Assembly (NCBI GenBank): GCA_022566535.1
Contig: JADFIR010000001.1
Location: forward strand, 112,195-176,194
Source of the DNA: Planctomycetota bacterium
Lineage (GTDB): Bacteria > Planctomycetota > Phycisphaerae > Phycisphaerales > SM1A02
Reading direction: 5' to 3'
Length of the DNA: 64,000 nucleotides
In this document: one piece after another, positions 20,807 through 32,183 of the stretch
How positions within the stretch are numbered: the first letter of the stretch is position 1
Layout of the letters: each line of letters opens with the position of its first letter
Translations under genes and position numbers: made by a program
The notes under the pieces: model-generated
What the model saw: only the letters and a program-made list of their open reading frames with translations
What the model was told of the DNA's origin: nothing
The model's database searches: none

Positions 20807-21358
20807 TCACTCCAGGCGAATCGTGTCCCATCCGTGCGGAGCGCTGCATAGCGCGGCCGGGTCGGTCTGGTGATCCATCAATTGCTCGATCAGGCGATCG
20901 AGGCTCTCACGATCGGCGAGGTTCAGGAATGAGTATTGGCGGGCCCACCACTTGTGGTGCCCCAGGGCTTCGCCCCGCGCCGAGACGGCCGGTTTATCAC
21001 CGGCGGCGACCGACAACGCCCGGCTCAGCGATCCCTTGATCAACTGGACGAGGCGTGGAATATCCCGGCCCGGTTCGCACGACAATAGAACGTGAACGTG
21101 GTTCTCGGCCGCGACGACGACATGCAGTTCGAAGCGGCGCAGCGCGGCGATCCGCGACAGGTCATCGACGATCAGCCGGCGCTGATCATCGTTGAGCCGC
21201 ACCGTCAGCCACTTCATTGGGTCGGGTTGCTGGGTGGGGTCAGTCGAAACGGGCTCGGGAATCGATCGGGCCGGCTGCTCGCGGGTGCGGTCGATCCACC
21301 CTCGGCCGTGGCCGGGGAACCGGGTCCCGTAGGTTGGCCAGGTCAGCAAGCCCACCAT
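20807..21358 (-). CDS. REP-associated tyrosine transposase-like protein (IS200/Y1 family), copy 2
   Basis: This 183-residue protein of the Y1/IS200 transposase family has the planctomycete-type opening LLTWPTYGTRFPGHGRGW and the HUH metal motif NHVHVLL (H87, H89). A candidate nucleophile is Tyr 142 (ARQYSF). The start MVGLLTW at 21358 fits the family; a longer frame to 21421 adds unrelated residues. RAYT proteins are single-copy domesticated transposases linked to REP palindromes. No REP palindrome is seen at its ends, unlike the copy at 45.5 kb. Confidence 0.8.
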   Translation of the reverse strand: MVGLLTWPTYGTRFPGHGRGWIDRTREQPARSIPEPVSTDPTQQPDPMKWLTVRLNDDQRRLIVDDLSRIAALRRFELHVVVAAENHVHVLLSCEPGRDIPRLVQLIKGSLSRALSVAAGDKPAVSARGEALGHHKWWARQYSFLNLADRESLDRLIEQLMDHQTDPAALCSAPHGWDTIRLE

Positions 21359-21462
21359 AGACCAAGGGTAGGGCTGCGACGCGCCTGGCGCGGCGCAAAG
21401 ACGGGTCCGGGGGATTTGCACTGGTCAATCGGCTCGCGGCGTGCAATCATGAAGCGGCACCG

Positions 21463-22281
21463 ATGAAACGACAACGGCCCAATATTGCCCGAACTGAGAG
21501 CGCCGACACCTACGATCTGGCGGAGCCGAGGCTGGTCGGCCCGCCGCTGCCGGGCAAGGTGATCGTGGCCGAGACCGCCGACGGGCTGATCGATGGGCTA
21601 TCGGCTGAGATGGTGGCTCAGGCCCAGGCGTGCGTTCGGCAGTTCGGCGATTTCCACCTGGCCCTGTCCGGCGGCTCGACCCCGCAGCCGTTGTATGAAC
21701 GGTTGATGTACGACCCCAACTGCCGATCGCTTCCATGGGCGCGCACCCACCTGTGGTTCGTCGATGAGCGGAGCGTTCCCTTGGATGACGAGCGATCCAA
21801 CTATCGAATGATAAAGGAGACGATCGTTGACCATTCGGGGATCCCGAGGGAGCAGGTGCATCCGATCTTTACCGACTCCGCCAGCGCCGATATCGATTAT
21901 GAGAATCAGCTGCGGGAGGTCATGCAGCGTCGAGAGCGGGGACAAGATCGTCTCGATTTCGTCCTGCTGGGGATGGGAGACGACGGCCACACCGCCAGCC
22001 TTTTCCCGTTCAACAAGGCTTTGCGCGAAACACAGCGCCTCGTTCTTTGCGTCGCCGCCCAAGGCGCCGATCCGCCGCAGCGGGTGACGATGACGTTCCC
22101 GCTGATCAACGCTGCGCGAATGATCGCGGTGTTCGTCACCGGATCGTCGAAGGCGCCGACGATCCAGCGGGTGGCCACGGGGGAGGAATCGTCCGAAGAG
22201 CTGCCGATCAAGGGTGTGCGTCCGGTCGCCGGCGAGCTGAAGTGGTACCTCGACGCCGAGGCGGCCAGTCTGGATGGCTGA
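21463..22281 (+). CDS. pgl: 6-phosphogluconolactonase
   Basis: This 272-residue enzyme hydrolyses 6-phosphogluconolactone in the oxidative pentose phosphate pathway. Family motifs are LALSGGSTPQPLYERL, the segment LWFVDERSVPLDDERSNYRM, and LLGMGDDGHTASLFP. It is slightly longer than usual because of about 35 N-terminal residues before the conserved domain. It is divergent from the RAYT gene and followed 28 bp later by the DUF1569 gene. No other pentose phosphate gene is nearby. Confidence 0.93.
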   Translation: MKRQRPNIARTESADTYDLAEPRLVGPPLPGKVIVAETADGLIDGLSAEMVAQAQACVRQFGDFHLALSGGSTPQPLYERLMYDPNCRSLPWARTHLWFVDERSVPLDDERSNYRMIKETIVDHSGIPREQVHPIFTDSASADIDYENQLREVMQRRERGQDRLDFVLLGMGDDGHTASLFPFNKALRETQRLVLCVAAQGADPPQRVTMTFPLINAARMIAVFVTGSSKAPTIQRVATGEESSEELPIKGVRPVAGELKWYLDAEAASLDG

Positions 22282-22309
22282 TGGTCGGGCGAAGCATGGG
22301 AGTTCGACC

Positions 22310-22780
22310 ATGATTGATACGAAGAAGGTGACGGATCGGCGCACGCTCAGCTTCAGGAGCCTGGACGATATTCAGGCCGATGTCGAAGCGCTTGATGGCA
22401 GCGCAATCCGCACCACCGGGAACTGGACAGCCGCCCAGATCGTCCAGCACGTGACAGATGTCATCACCTTGTCGGTGGACGGCTTTGGGTTCAAACTGGC
22501 TTTGCCACTGCGTGTGCTGGGGCGGTTGTTCCGGTCGCAAGCGCTGACCAAGCCGATGCGTCCGGGGTTTAACGTGCCAGCGGCGATGAGAGCCAGGCTT
22601 CCCAGCGACCAACTGCCGTTTGAGCAGGCCGTCGCCAGCTTTCGCGAAACGATCGCTCGGGCCAAGAGTGAACGGATGTCCAAGGCCAGCCCCCTCCTTG
22701 GTGCGCTGACCCACGAGCAGTGGGAACAACTGCACTGTCGCCACGCCGAGATGCACCTCAGCTTCGTGCATCCGGAGTGA
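22310..22780 (+). CDS. DUF1569 (DinB-like) protein
   Basis: This 156-residue protein has the DUF1569 pattern: RRTLSFRSLDDIQADVEAL at the start, GNWTAAQIVQHVTDVI in the middle and HAEMHLSFVHPE at the end. The family is a four-helix DinB-like fold, common in Planctomycetes; three histidines (in QHV, HAEMH) could bind metal. The ATG at 22310 begins exactly at the family's usual N-terminus; an in-frame ATG at 22274 overlaps pgl and is less likely. Its function is unknown. Confidence 0.87.
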   Translation: MIDTKKVTDRRTLSFRSLDDIQADVEALDGSAIRTTGNWTAAQIVQHVTDVITLSVDGFGFKLALPLRVLGRLFRSQALTKPMRPGFNVPAAMRARLPSDQLPFEQAVASFRETIARAKSERMSKASPLLGALTHEQWEQLHCRHAEMHLSFVHPE

Positions 22781-22805
22781 ACCGCCGACATCGATTGTGT
22801 TCTGG

Positions 22806-22843
22806 ACCCGGGCCTTCCTCGCGGACTCGTCAGGCCCGGCTTG
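22806..22843 (-). repeat. Two-stem hairpin repeat element, copy 3, overlapping the ruvX 3' end
   Basis: The outer stem is perfect (CCGGGCCT at 22809-22816 with AGGCCCGG at 22833-22840). The interior is shortened to a GCGA loop closed by TCC/GGA. On the minus strand it reads as the same family as the copies at 6879 and 12008. The ruvX stop codon lies within it. Confidence 0.72.
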
Positions 22844-23249
22844 CGGACTCGTCAAGAAAATCCCGCAGGATTTCGGCGGCAGCCAGCGCGTCGCGCAACC
22901 CTTTCTTCTGCTTGTGCGTTCGCCCGGTGCGAGCCATGCGCTGGTCGGCGGCGTAACTGGTGAGCCGCTCATCCTGGCAGTGCACGAGACATTCGCAGCG
23001 CTTTCGCAACGTCTTGGCGAACTCGCGGACACGCTTTGCCGGTGCTCCTTCAGTACCGTCCATGTTCAGCGGCAGGCCGAGCACGATTTCGTCCGGCGCG
23101 TGTTCCTTTAGCGCTTTGACCAGGGCCTCGATCAGTGCCCCGCCGCGAGGCAACTCAAGGACGCTCAGCGGTGTGACGACTCCGGTTTGGTCGTCGCCGA
23201 CGGCCAGGCCGGTGCGTCGCTCGCCGAGGTCGATGGCCAGGTAGCGCAT
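22830..23249 (-). CDS. ruvX: RuvX/YqgF family Holliday junction resolvase-like protein
   Basis: This 139-residue RNase H-fold protein (YqgF) acts in 16S rRNA 5' end processing or as a putative Holliday junction resolvase. The catalytic positions are visible: D7 in MRYLAIDLGERRTGLAVGD, the E-I-V-L-GLPLNMDG strand, and DERLTSYAAD, with the final conserved KKGLRDALAAAEIL. The last residues (DESASRA) and the stop are encoded by the hairpin element at 22806-22843, so the natural end may have been replaced. Confidence 0.92.
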   Translation of the reverse strand: MRYLAIDLGERRTGLAVGDDQTGVVTPLSVLELPRGGALIEALVKALKEHAPDEIVLGLPLNMDGTEGAPAKRVREFAKTLRKRCECLVHCQDERLTSYAADQRMARTGRTHKQKKGLRDALAAAEILRDFLDESASRA

Positions 23250-23254
23250 GGGAA

Positions 23255-23354
23255 GGGGGCAGGGGACAGGAGTCAGGAGTCAGTCGGGGGTTTAGCCGCG
23301 AGCCCGAGGCGAGCGCTGCGGATCGGGGGTGATGATGAAGAGTGATGAGTGATG
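23255..23354 (-). repeat. Heptameric repeats upstream of ruvX
   Basis: Four phased heptads (GGGGGCA, GGGGACA, GGAGTCA twice) occupy 23255-23282. A second short set (GATGAAG, AGTGATG twice) lies at 23334-23354. In reverse complement they correspond to the CTGACCC and CTCATCG-type units found at 47033-47088. The array starts five bases upstream of the ruvX start codon. Confidence 0.7.
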
Positions 23355-23361
23355 GGGGCGG

Positions 23362-24441
23362 TCACTGCAATGATTTGTCCACGAGGTCGGTGAGTTCCTT
23401 GACTCGCTCGGCCTGAGAGGTTGGGCAGACGAGCGTGGCCTCAGAGGTGTGGACGATGATCAGGTCCTTGCAGCCGATGGTGGTGATCGTGTGGTTCGGA
23501 TCGTCGGAGACGGCTAGGACATCGTGTGAATCGAGGTGCGTCGTGATCGTGTTGGCGCGGTTGCCGTGCTGATCCTCGCCGAGTGTTTCGCCGTAGCTCG
23601 GCCAACTGCCGACGTCCATCCACCACACGCCCATGGTGACCGTGCAGACGCTGATCTGCTCGTCCTGCGAGGCCGGCTCCATCACCGCATAATCGACGCT
23701 GATCTTCGGAAGGGTCGGATAGACCTCGTTGAGGACGGTTCGCTGCTGCGGTGTGCCCCAGGCGTCGGCGATGCGGGCGATGCCTTCGTATGACCGGGGC
23801 TTGAATCGGCGCAGCGCGTCGAGGAACTCTTGGGCGCCGAACACGAACATGCCGCTGTTCCAACCGAACGTGCCGGCATCGAGATACGCCTGGGCAGTCT
23901 TGGCATCGGGCTTCTCGACGAAGCGCTTGGCCTCGTAGGCGCCTTGGAACCCCGGGATCGGCTGGCCACGCTCCACATATCCGTAGGCCGTGGCGGGGTA
24001 GGTCGGCATGATCGAGAACGTTGCGAAGCGACTGCGTTCGTCTTCCACCACCTGGAACCCCAGCTCGACCTTGCGTCGAAACTCATCCTGCGGCTCGATG
24101 ATGTGGTCGGCGGTCAGGACCGCAAAGATCGCGTCCGGGTCACGCTTGGCCAACACGGCTGCGGTGAATCCCACGGCGTTGACCGTATCGCGGCCGACCG
24201 GCTCGCCGAGAATCTGCTCGTCGGTCAACTCCGGAATCGCCTCGCGAATAGGCGCGCGGTGAGCTTCGCTCGCGCAGATCAGTCGCCTTGGGGGATCAAC
24301 CACCCCTTCGAGGCGCCCGGCCGCCAACTCAAGCAGTGACCGGCCGTCGATCAGCGGGAGCAACTGCTTGGGGCGCTTCCTTCGGCTCATGGGCCAAAGC
24401 CTGCTTCCGACGCCCCCGGCCATGATCACTGCGTACCGCAT
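23362..24441 (-). CDS. manC: Mannose-1-phosphate guanylyltransferase
   Basis: This 359-residue enzyme makes GDP-mannose from mannose-1-phosphate and GTP for glycan synthesis. The nucleotidyltransferase signature is MAGGVGSRLWPMSRRKRPKQ at residues 8-27. FVEKPD, the GTFGWNSGMFVF segment and the VDYAVMEPA segment are typical of GMP-type enzymes. The length matches the monofunctional form without a mannose-6-phosphate isomerase domain. No other nucleotide-sugar gene is adjacent, but glycosyltransferase genes occur at 55-58 kb. Confidence 0.92.
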   Translation of the reverse strand: MRYAVIMAGGVGSRLWPMSRRKRPKQLLPLIDGRSLLELAAGRLEGVVDPPRRLICASEAHRAPIREAIPELTDEQILGEPVGRDTVNAVGFTAAVLAKRDPDAIFAVLTADHIIEPQDEFRRKVELGFQVVEDERSRFATFSIMPTYPATAYGYVERGQPIPGFQGAYEAKRFVEKPDAKTAQAYLDAGTFGWNSGMFVFGAQEFLDALRRFKPRSYEGIARIADAWGTPQQRTVLNEVYPTLPKISVDYAVMEPASQDEQISVCTVTMGVWWMDVGSWPSYGETLGEDQHGNRANTITTHLDSHDVLAVSDDPNHTITTIGCKDLIIVHTSEATLVCPTSQAERVKELTDLVDKSLQ

Positions 24442-24507
24442 GGTGGATTCCCAAGGTTTAATCGCGGCGCCGGGCCGCGCAGTGGCTGATAAGGAGCGCA
24501 GGGTGTC

Positions 24508-25134
24508 TCATCCGGCTGCCTTCACACGGTAGGCCGCTGCGATGAGCGCGTCAGCCGAATCGAGGCTCGGGTCATCGGCCAGCGCATGCTCGATGAGCCG
24601 CCGCGCCGCAAGCGTCGGCTCGCCCAGTTGGGTCAAGACGGCTACAGCGTCACGGATCATGGCTGCCCGCTGGGGAATGTCAGCAGACGAGTCGGCGGGC
24701 TTGAGCTCGACGAGCCGGTCCACCTTGCCATGCAGCTCGGCGACGATGGTCTCGGCGGTACGCCGACCGATCTCCGGCAACGAGATGAGTAGATCGATGT
24801 CCTTGTTCACGATGGCCTCGGCGATGGTTTGATGCGGCAACTGCAACGCTCGCAGGGCCCGGCGGGTGCCGAGGCCTTTCACCGTCGTCAGCAGCTCGAA
24901 GAAGGCTCGCTGGTCGGCGGTGGCGAATCCGATGAGCCGCTCAACGTAGCTGGCCCCCTGGGTCTGGCTTTCCAGGAAATGCAGCGTGTGGAACTCGATG
25001 CGGTCGCCGACGAGACCCGCGAGTCGGGGTTGGTCGCCAGCGGGGACGAGCAGCTCGTAAGTCACCGGCCCGCATCGCAGCTCGACCCGGCCGCCGCACG
25101 CTGCTACGAGGTCTCCTTCGATCCGGCTGATCAT
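24508..25134 (-). CDS. ruvA: Holliday junction branch migration protein RuvA
   Basis: This 208-residue protein binds Holliday junctions and recruits RuvB. The OB domain begins MISRIEGDLV and the helix-hairpin-helix region includes the FELLTTVKGLGTRRALRALQ stretch and SLPEIGRRTAETIVAEL. The C-terminal domain (about 160-208) is the RuvB-binding three-helix part. The ATG at 25134 fits the family; its first bases overlap the plsC-like stop (ATGA), so the two are coupled. ruvB and ruvC are not in the window. Confidence 0.95.
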   Translation of the reverse strand: MISRIEGDLVAACGGRVELRCGPVTYELLVPAGDQPRLAGLVGDRIEFHTLHFLESQTQGASYVERLIGFATADQRAFFELLTTVKGLGTRRALRALQLPHQTIAEAIVNKDIDLLISLPEIGRRTAETIVAELHGKVDRLVELKPADSSADIPQRAAMIRDAVAVLTQLGEPTLAARRLIEHALADDPSLDSADALIAAAYRVKAAG

Positions 25135-25937
25135 GCGGACATCGTACCGGATGCGCATGGGGGCAGCGGTCGTAGTGAGGGGGCAAATGGATCGGGATTG
25201 GCCTGCGGCGGGATGACCGGCTGATCGTTGAGCGGCCAGCCGCTGGCCTCGGTGAGGCGCTGTCGAAGCTCCCGGGTGATCTGGGCCGCATCGCGCCGGC
25301 CGGCGAACTCCATGCGGTCGATGAACTGCACGCGAGCGTGGCTGCGGCTGCGCAGCGCGGGCAACAGGTCCGTCGCCTGGGGCGTGCCGCAGACCCACAC
25401 CAACAGAACCGGGGCGTTGGTCCGGGCGATGATCAGCCCGACGCCGTTGTAGAACGGGCGAATCTCCCCGGTTGGGCGGACGATGCCGCCCTCGGGGAAG
25501 ATGCCGATGACACCGCCGCCGCGGACATGTCGGATTGCCTCGCGGGCCGGGCCGGTGTCGGTCCCGTCACGGGCCACGGCAATCATGCGCTGCCGCCGCC
25601 AGAACCAATCCAGATGTGGGATCATTTGGTCGGCCGCCATCATCCATCGGATATCGAATCGGCAGGCGGCCTGGATGAGCATCGGATCGACTGGCCCGGT
25701 GTGATTCCCCACGACGATCAGCCCGCCCGGCCGGTTGGTCTCCGGCACATGCTGAAGCCCCAGATAGGTCGCCCGGTGCATCAAGCGGCAGTACACCCGG
25801 AAGCAGCGCCACATCAGGCCGGAGATCGGCTCGGCTCTGGGCCCATCGCAAAGCCACCGGTAAGCCCCCCAGCGGCACAGCCCAAGGAGTGCCAGCCAGC
25901 CCAGGGCTGTGACGACCACGATCAGGGGTGTTGACAT
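25131..25937 (-). CDS. plsC: 1-acyl-sn-glycerol-3-phosphate acyltransferase family protein
   Basis: This 268-residue membrane-associated acyltransferase adds the second acyl chain to make phosphatidic acid. The N-terminus is hydrophobic (residues 4-30). The HX4D motif is seen in VVGNHTGPVDP, and the glycerophosphate-binding motif in FPEGGIVRP. The C-terminal 20 residues are Pro-rich and unconserved in appearance. It is the first gene of a pair with ruvA and is divergent from carB. Confidence 0.9.
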   Translation of the reverse strand: MSTPLIVVVTALGWLALLGLCRWGAYRWLCDGPRAEPISGLMWRCFRVYCRLMHRATYLGLQHVPETNRPGGLIVVGNHTGPVDPMLIQAACRFDIRWMMAADQMIPHLDWFWRRQRMIAVARDGTDTGPAREAIRHVRGGGVIGIFPEGGIVRPTGEIRPFYNGVGLIIARTNAPVLLVWVCGTPQATDLLPALRSRSHARVQFIDRMEFAGRRDAAQITRELRQRLTEASGWPLNDQPVIPPQANPDPFAPSLRPLPPCASGTMSA

Positions 25938-26083
25938 GCTGCCTGCGTACCGTCCGCACCGTCGGTGCGATTGTCACACGATAGCGGCCAGCCGGTTTCG
26001 CGGGCGAGCTTGCCTTGGGGCGAACGCGATTGAGCAATCGAAGATTGAGGCCTATCGTTGCCGAACTTTGCACCCATTGAACC

Positions 26084-29647
<3,564 letters not shown>

Positions 29648-29651
29648 CCTC

Positions 29652-30908
29652 ATGCCCGCCTGGATGCCCGACTTCGTCACGCCGCAGTTCATCGTGTCGC
29701 TTGTGGTGATCGTGGCGATGATCCATGTGATCGCGCTGGGAGCCCTGTACCTGGTTCTGCTGGAGCGGAAGCTCTCGGCCTGGATGCAGGATCGTTGCGG
29801 TCCGAACCGGGTGGGCCCCAAGGGTCTCGGTCAGCCGATCGCCGACGCGATCAAGCTGCTCTTGAAAGAGGATTTCTTTCCCAAGCGAGCGGACCGCGCG
29901 CTGTTCCTGTTGGCCCCGGGGCTTGCCGTGATTCCCGCCCTGATCGGCTTCGCCATCATTCCCTGGGGAGGGACGCTCCAGATCGCAGGCGAAGCGGTCC
30001 GGGTCGCCGGAGCGGATGTGAACATCGGCATCGTCTATCTCGTGGCCGTGAGCTCCCTGGGTGTGTATGGCGTGGTGCTGGGCGGCTGGGCGTCGAACAG
30101 CAAGTACGCCTTCCTCGGCGGGCTGCGGGCCACGGCCCAGATGGTCAGCTACGAAATCCCCCTGGGGTTGGCCATCCTCACGATCATCCTGACCGCCGGC
30201 ACCGTCGGGCCCAGCGAAATGATTGCCCAGCAGCTCGATGGGCAGTGGTTCCTCATTCACCAGCCGGTGGCGGCGCTGCTCTTTTACGTGTGCATGCTCG
30301 CCGAGACCAACCGCCTTCCGTTTGATCTGGCCGAGGCGGAGTCGGAGCTGGTCGGCGGTTGGCACACCGAGTATTCATCCATGAAATGGGTGTTGTTCTT
30401 TCTCGCCGAGTACGGACATCTCATCGTGGGTGGCGCGTTCTTCACCGTGCTCTTCCTCGGCGGCTGGTCGATCAATCCGTTCGGAGGCAAGGACCTGCCG
30501 ATGGCCGGCGGGCTGGGCATGATCCTGCTGCAGTGCGGCATCGTCTTCGCCAAGGTCTTCCTGCTCATCTGCCTGGCCATGGCTGTCCGCTGGACGCTGC
30601 CGCGGTTTCGCTTCGACCAACTGATGCGGCTGGCGTGGGAGGGCATGATCCCTACGGCCTTGCTGGTGTTGCTGGTGACCAGCTTCATGGTGTTCATGGG
30701 CTGGACGCAATTCATGTGGATCGCCGCGCTGGGGACTGTGGGGTTCATCTGGCTCGTGCGGCCGATGATGCCCAAACAGGCCAGACCCAATCATCGCGTC
30801 GGGTTGATCGGAAGTCGGTTCAGTCCGCTGGCCGGCGAAGTCACGCTCGCGCCGCGTGGCGAATCAGGTGCGCTGCCCGAAGCGGCGAGTGGCGAATCGT
30901 CGCCGTAG
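29652..30908 (+). CDS. nuoH: NADH-quinone oxidoreductase subunit H (orphan NuoH)
   Basis: This 418-residue membrane subunit of complex I forms part of the quinone-binding channel. Typical motifs are the LERKLSAWMQDRCGPNRVGP segment, QPIADAIKLLLKED and AETNRLPFDLAEAESELVGG with its conserved acidic loop. Eight helices are visible. The ATG at 29652 is four bases after the carB stop. About 45 C-terminal residues after the last helix are unusual and low in complexity. No other nuo gene is adjacent, so the rest of complex I must be encoded elsewhere. Confidence 0.93.
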   Translation: MPAWMPDFVTPQFIVSLVVIVAMIHVIALGALYLVLLERKLSAWMQDRCGPNRVGPKGLGQPIADAIKLLLKEDFFPKRADRALFLLAPGLAVIPALIGFAIIPWGGTLQIAGEAVRVAGADVNIGIVYLVAVSSLGVYGVVLGGWASNSKYAFLGGLRATAQMVSYEIPLGLAILTIILTAGTVGPSEMIAQQLDGQWFLIHQPVAALLFYVCMLAETNRLPFDLAEAESELVGGWHTEYSSMKWVLFFLAEYGHLIVGGAFFTVLFLGGWSINPFGGKDLPMAGGLGMILLQCGIVFAKVFLLICLAMAVRWTLPRFRFDQLMRLAWEGMIPTALLVLLVTSFMVFMGWTQFMWIAALGTVGFIWLVRPMMPKQARPNHRVGLIGSRFSPLAGEVTLAPRGESGALPEAASGESSP

Positions 30909-30941
30909 TCGGTTTCCGTTCCTTGACGCCTCGGCTAAAAG

Positions 30942-30980
30942 ACAGGCGCCGGTCGTGTCGGAGCTTCGATCGGCGCCTGT
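30942..30980. terminator. Stem-loop between nuoH and arsS (convergent)
   Basis: A perfect 10-bp stem ACAGGCGCCG/CGGCGCCTGT lies 33 bp after the nuoH stop, in the gap between convergent genes. There is no T-tract, so it may work as an RNA-stabilising or Rho-linked end rather than an intrinsic terminator. Confidence 0.5.
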
Positions 30981-31105
30981 GAAGAGCGCGGTGGCGATTC
31001 GCGGCATCAACTGCCGGTTGTGCAGTTCCACTACTGTAGGGAACGACCACCCGTTCGCACAAGTCAAATGCACAATGAATTTCGCCCGGCGCTCGGTCGC
31101 CGCGA

Positions 31106-32110
31106 TCAAACAATTGCGCCGCCGCAACTGCTTCCGCATCCTGCGGTGCATCCGTAACAGTGATCGTCGGTGGCAATGGCGCGGTCGGCGAGATCGTCCG
31201 CGCTCTGATCCCAGATGTACGACGATTCCATTCCCGGTGTGTGCAGTCCGAGCGCCTGATTGAAGTCGCAATCGTAGAGGCGGCCCTGCGGATCAATGCT
31301 GATCTGATGCCGGCACATGAGACCGTCGATGGTGTTGGGGTTGTAGGCATCGATGAGCATGGTCATGTACGCTTCGAGCTGCCCGTCGCGCTGCAGTTGA
31401 TGCCGCCACCGCGTGATCGGCATGTTGGTAATCGTCCACAGTTCGTTGAAGACGAGTCCGAATCGGGATTCGAGCTGGTGCTTGTAGTCGGCCTGGAGTG
31501 CGTCTTGCGGTGGCGGGAGATGCGGCCCGATCGGGTTGTACACCAGGTTCAGCCGCAGCGCCGAGTCTTTGCCGTACCCGACGGCGTTGAGCTTGAGCAG
31601 CCCTTCAATCGACGCGTTGTACGATCCCCGGCCCCGCTGTTTCTCCACGTTGGCCTGCGAATAGCACGGCAGCGAAGCAACCACTTCGACGTGATTCTCG
31701 GCCAGGATCGCCGGGACCCATCGATAGTCCTCGCCGCTTTGGCGATCGACGTACTCAATGATCGTTGGATTGCAGCGATCGATGAGATGAAGACCGTGGC
31801 GGTGAAGCGTCGCGACCATCCATCGGAAGTTGGGGTTCATCTCCGGGCTGCCGCCGGTGATGTCCACCGTCTTGATGGATGGGTGAGCCAGCACCCAATC
31901 GACGACCCGGCGGGCGGTGGCTTGGTCCATATTGTCTTGCGGTGCGGTTCGTGCCGGCGACGACTCGACGTGGCAGTGGTGGCAGGCCAGATTGCAGACA
32001 TAGCCGATGTTGATCTGCAACGTCGTGATCTTCGACGCCGCATAGAGCTCGGTCTCGAACCGGGCTTGGAACCGCGTGCCGTTGAGGATGGGAAGTTCGA
32101 GGGTGGACAA
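31106..32110 (-). CDS. arsS: Arsenosugar biosynthesis radical SAM protein ArsS
   Basis: This 334-residue radical SAM enzyme transfers the adenosyl group to methylated arsenic in arsenosugar synthesis. The [4Fe-4S] motif is C39-NLA-C43-HH-C46, followed by the TVDITGGSPEMNP segment. The C-terminal DUF3641 region has SLPCYSQANVEKQRG and ends in a cysteine-rich DDHCYGCTAGCGSSCGGAIV. The only start codon near the family N-terminus is a TTG at 32110. It follows arsM on the same strand, separated by heptad repeats. Confidence 0.93.
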   Translation of the reverse strand: MSTLELPILNGTRFQARFETELYAASKITTLQINIGYVCNLACHHCHVESSPARTAPQDNMDQATARRVVDWVLAHPSIKTVDITGGSPEMNPNFRWMVATLHRHGLHLIDRCNPTIIEYVDRQSGEDYRWVPAILAENHVEVVASLPCYSQANVEKQRGRGSYNASIEGLLKLNAVGYGKDSALRLNLVYNPIGPHLPPPQDALQADYKHQLESRFGLVFNELWTITNMPITRWRHQLQRDGQLEAYMTMLIDAYNPNTIDGLMCRHQISIDPQGRLYDCDFNQALGLHTPGMESSYIWDQSADDLADRAIATDDHCYGCTAGCGSSCGGAIV

Positions 32111-32114
32111 GGCA

Positions 32115-32156
32115 GGGGTCAGGGGTCAGGAGTTAGGGGTCAGGGGTTAGGAGTTA
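32115..32156 (-). repeat. Heptameric tandem repeat between arsM and arsS (6 units)
   Basis: Six phased units occur: GGGGTCA three times, GGGGTTA once and GGAGTTA twice. These are the reverse complement of the CTAACCC/CTGACCC family. Further weak heptads (GTCAAGC, CTTCAAG, CCTCAGG) follow to 32177. The array fills the gap upstream of the arsS start codon, as at 6939-6987. Confidence 0.8.
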
Positions 32157-32183
32157 GTCAAGCCTTCAAGCCTCAGGCCATTT

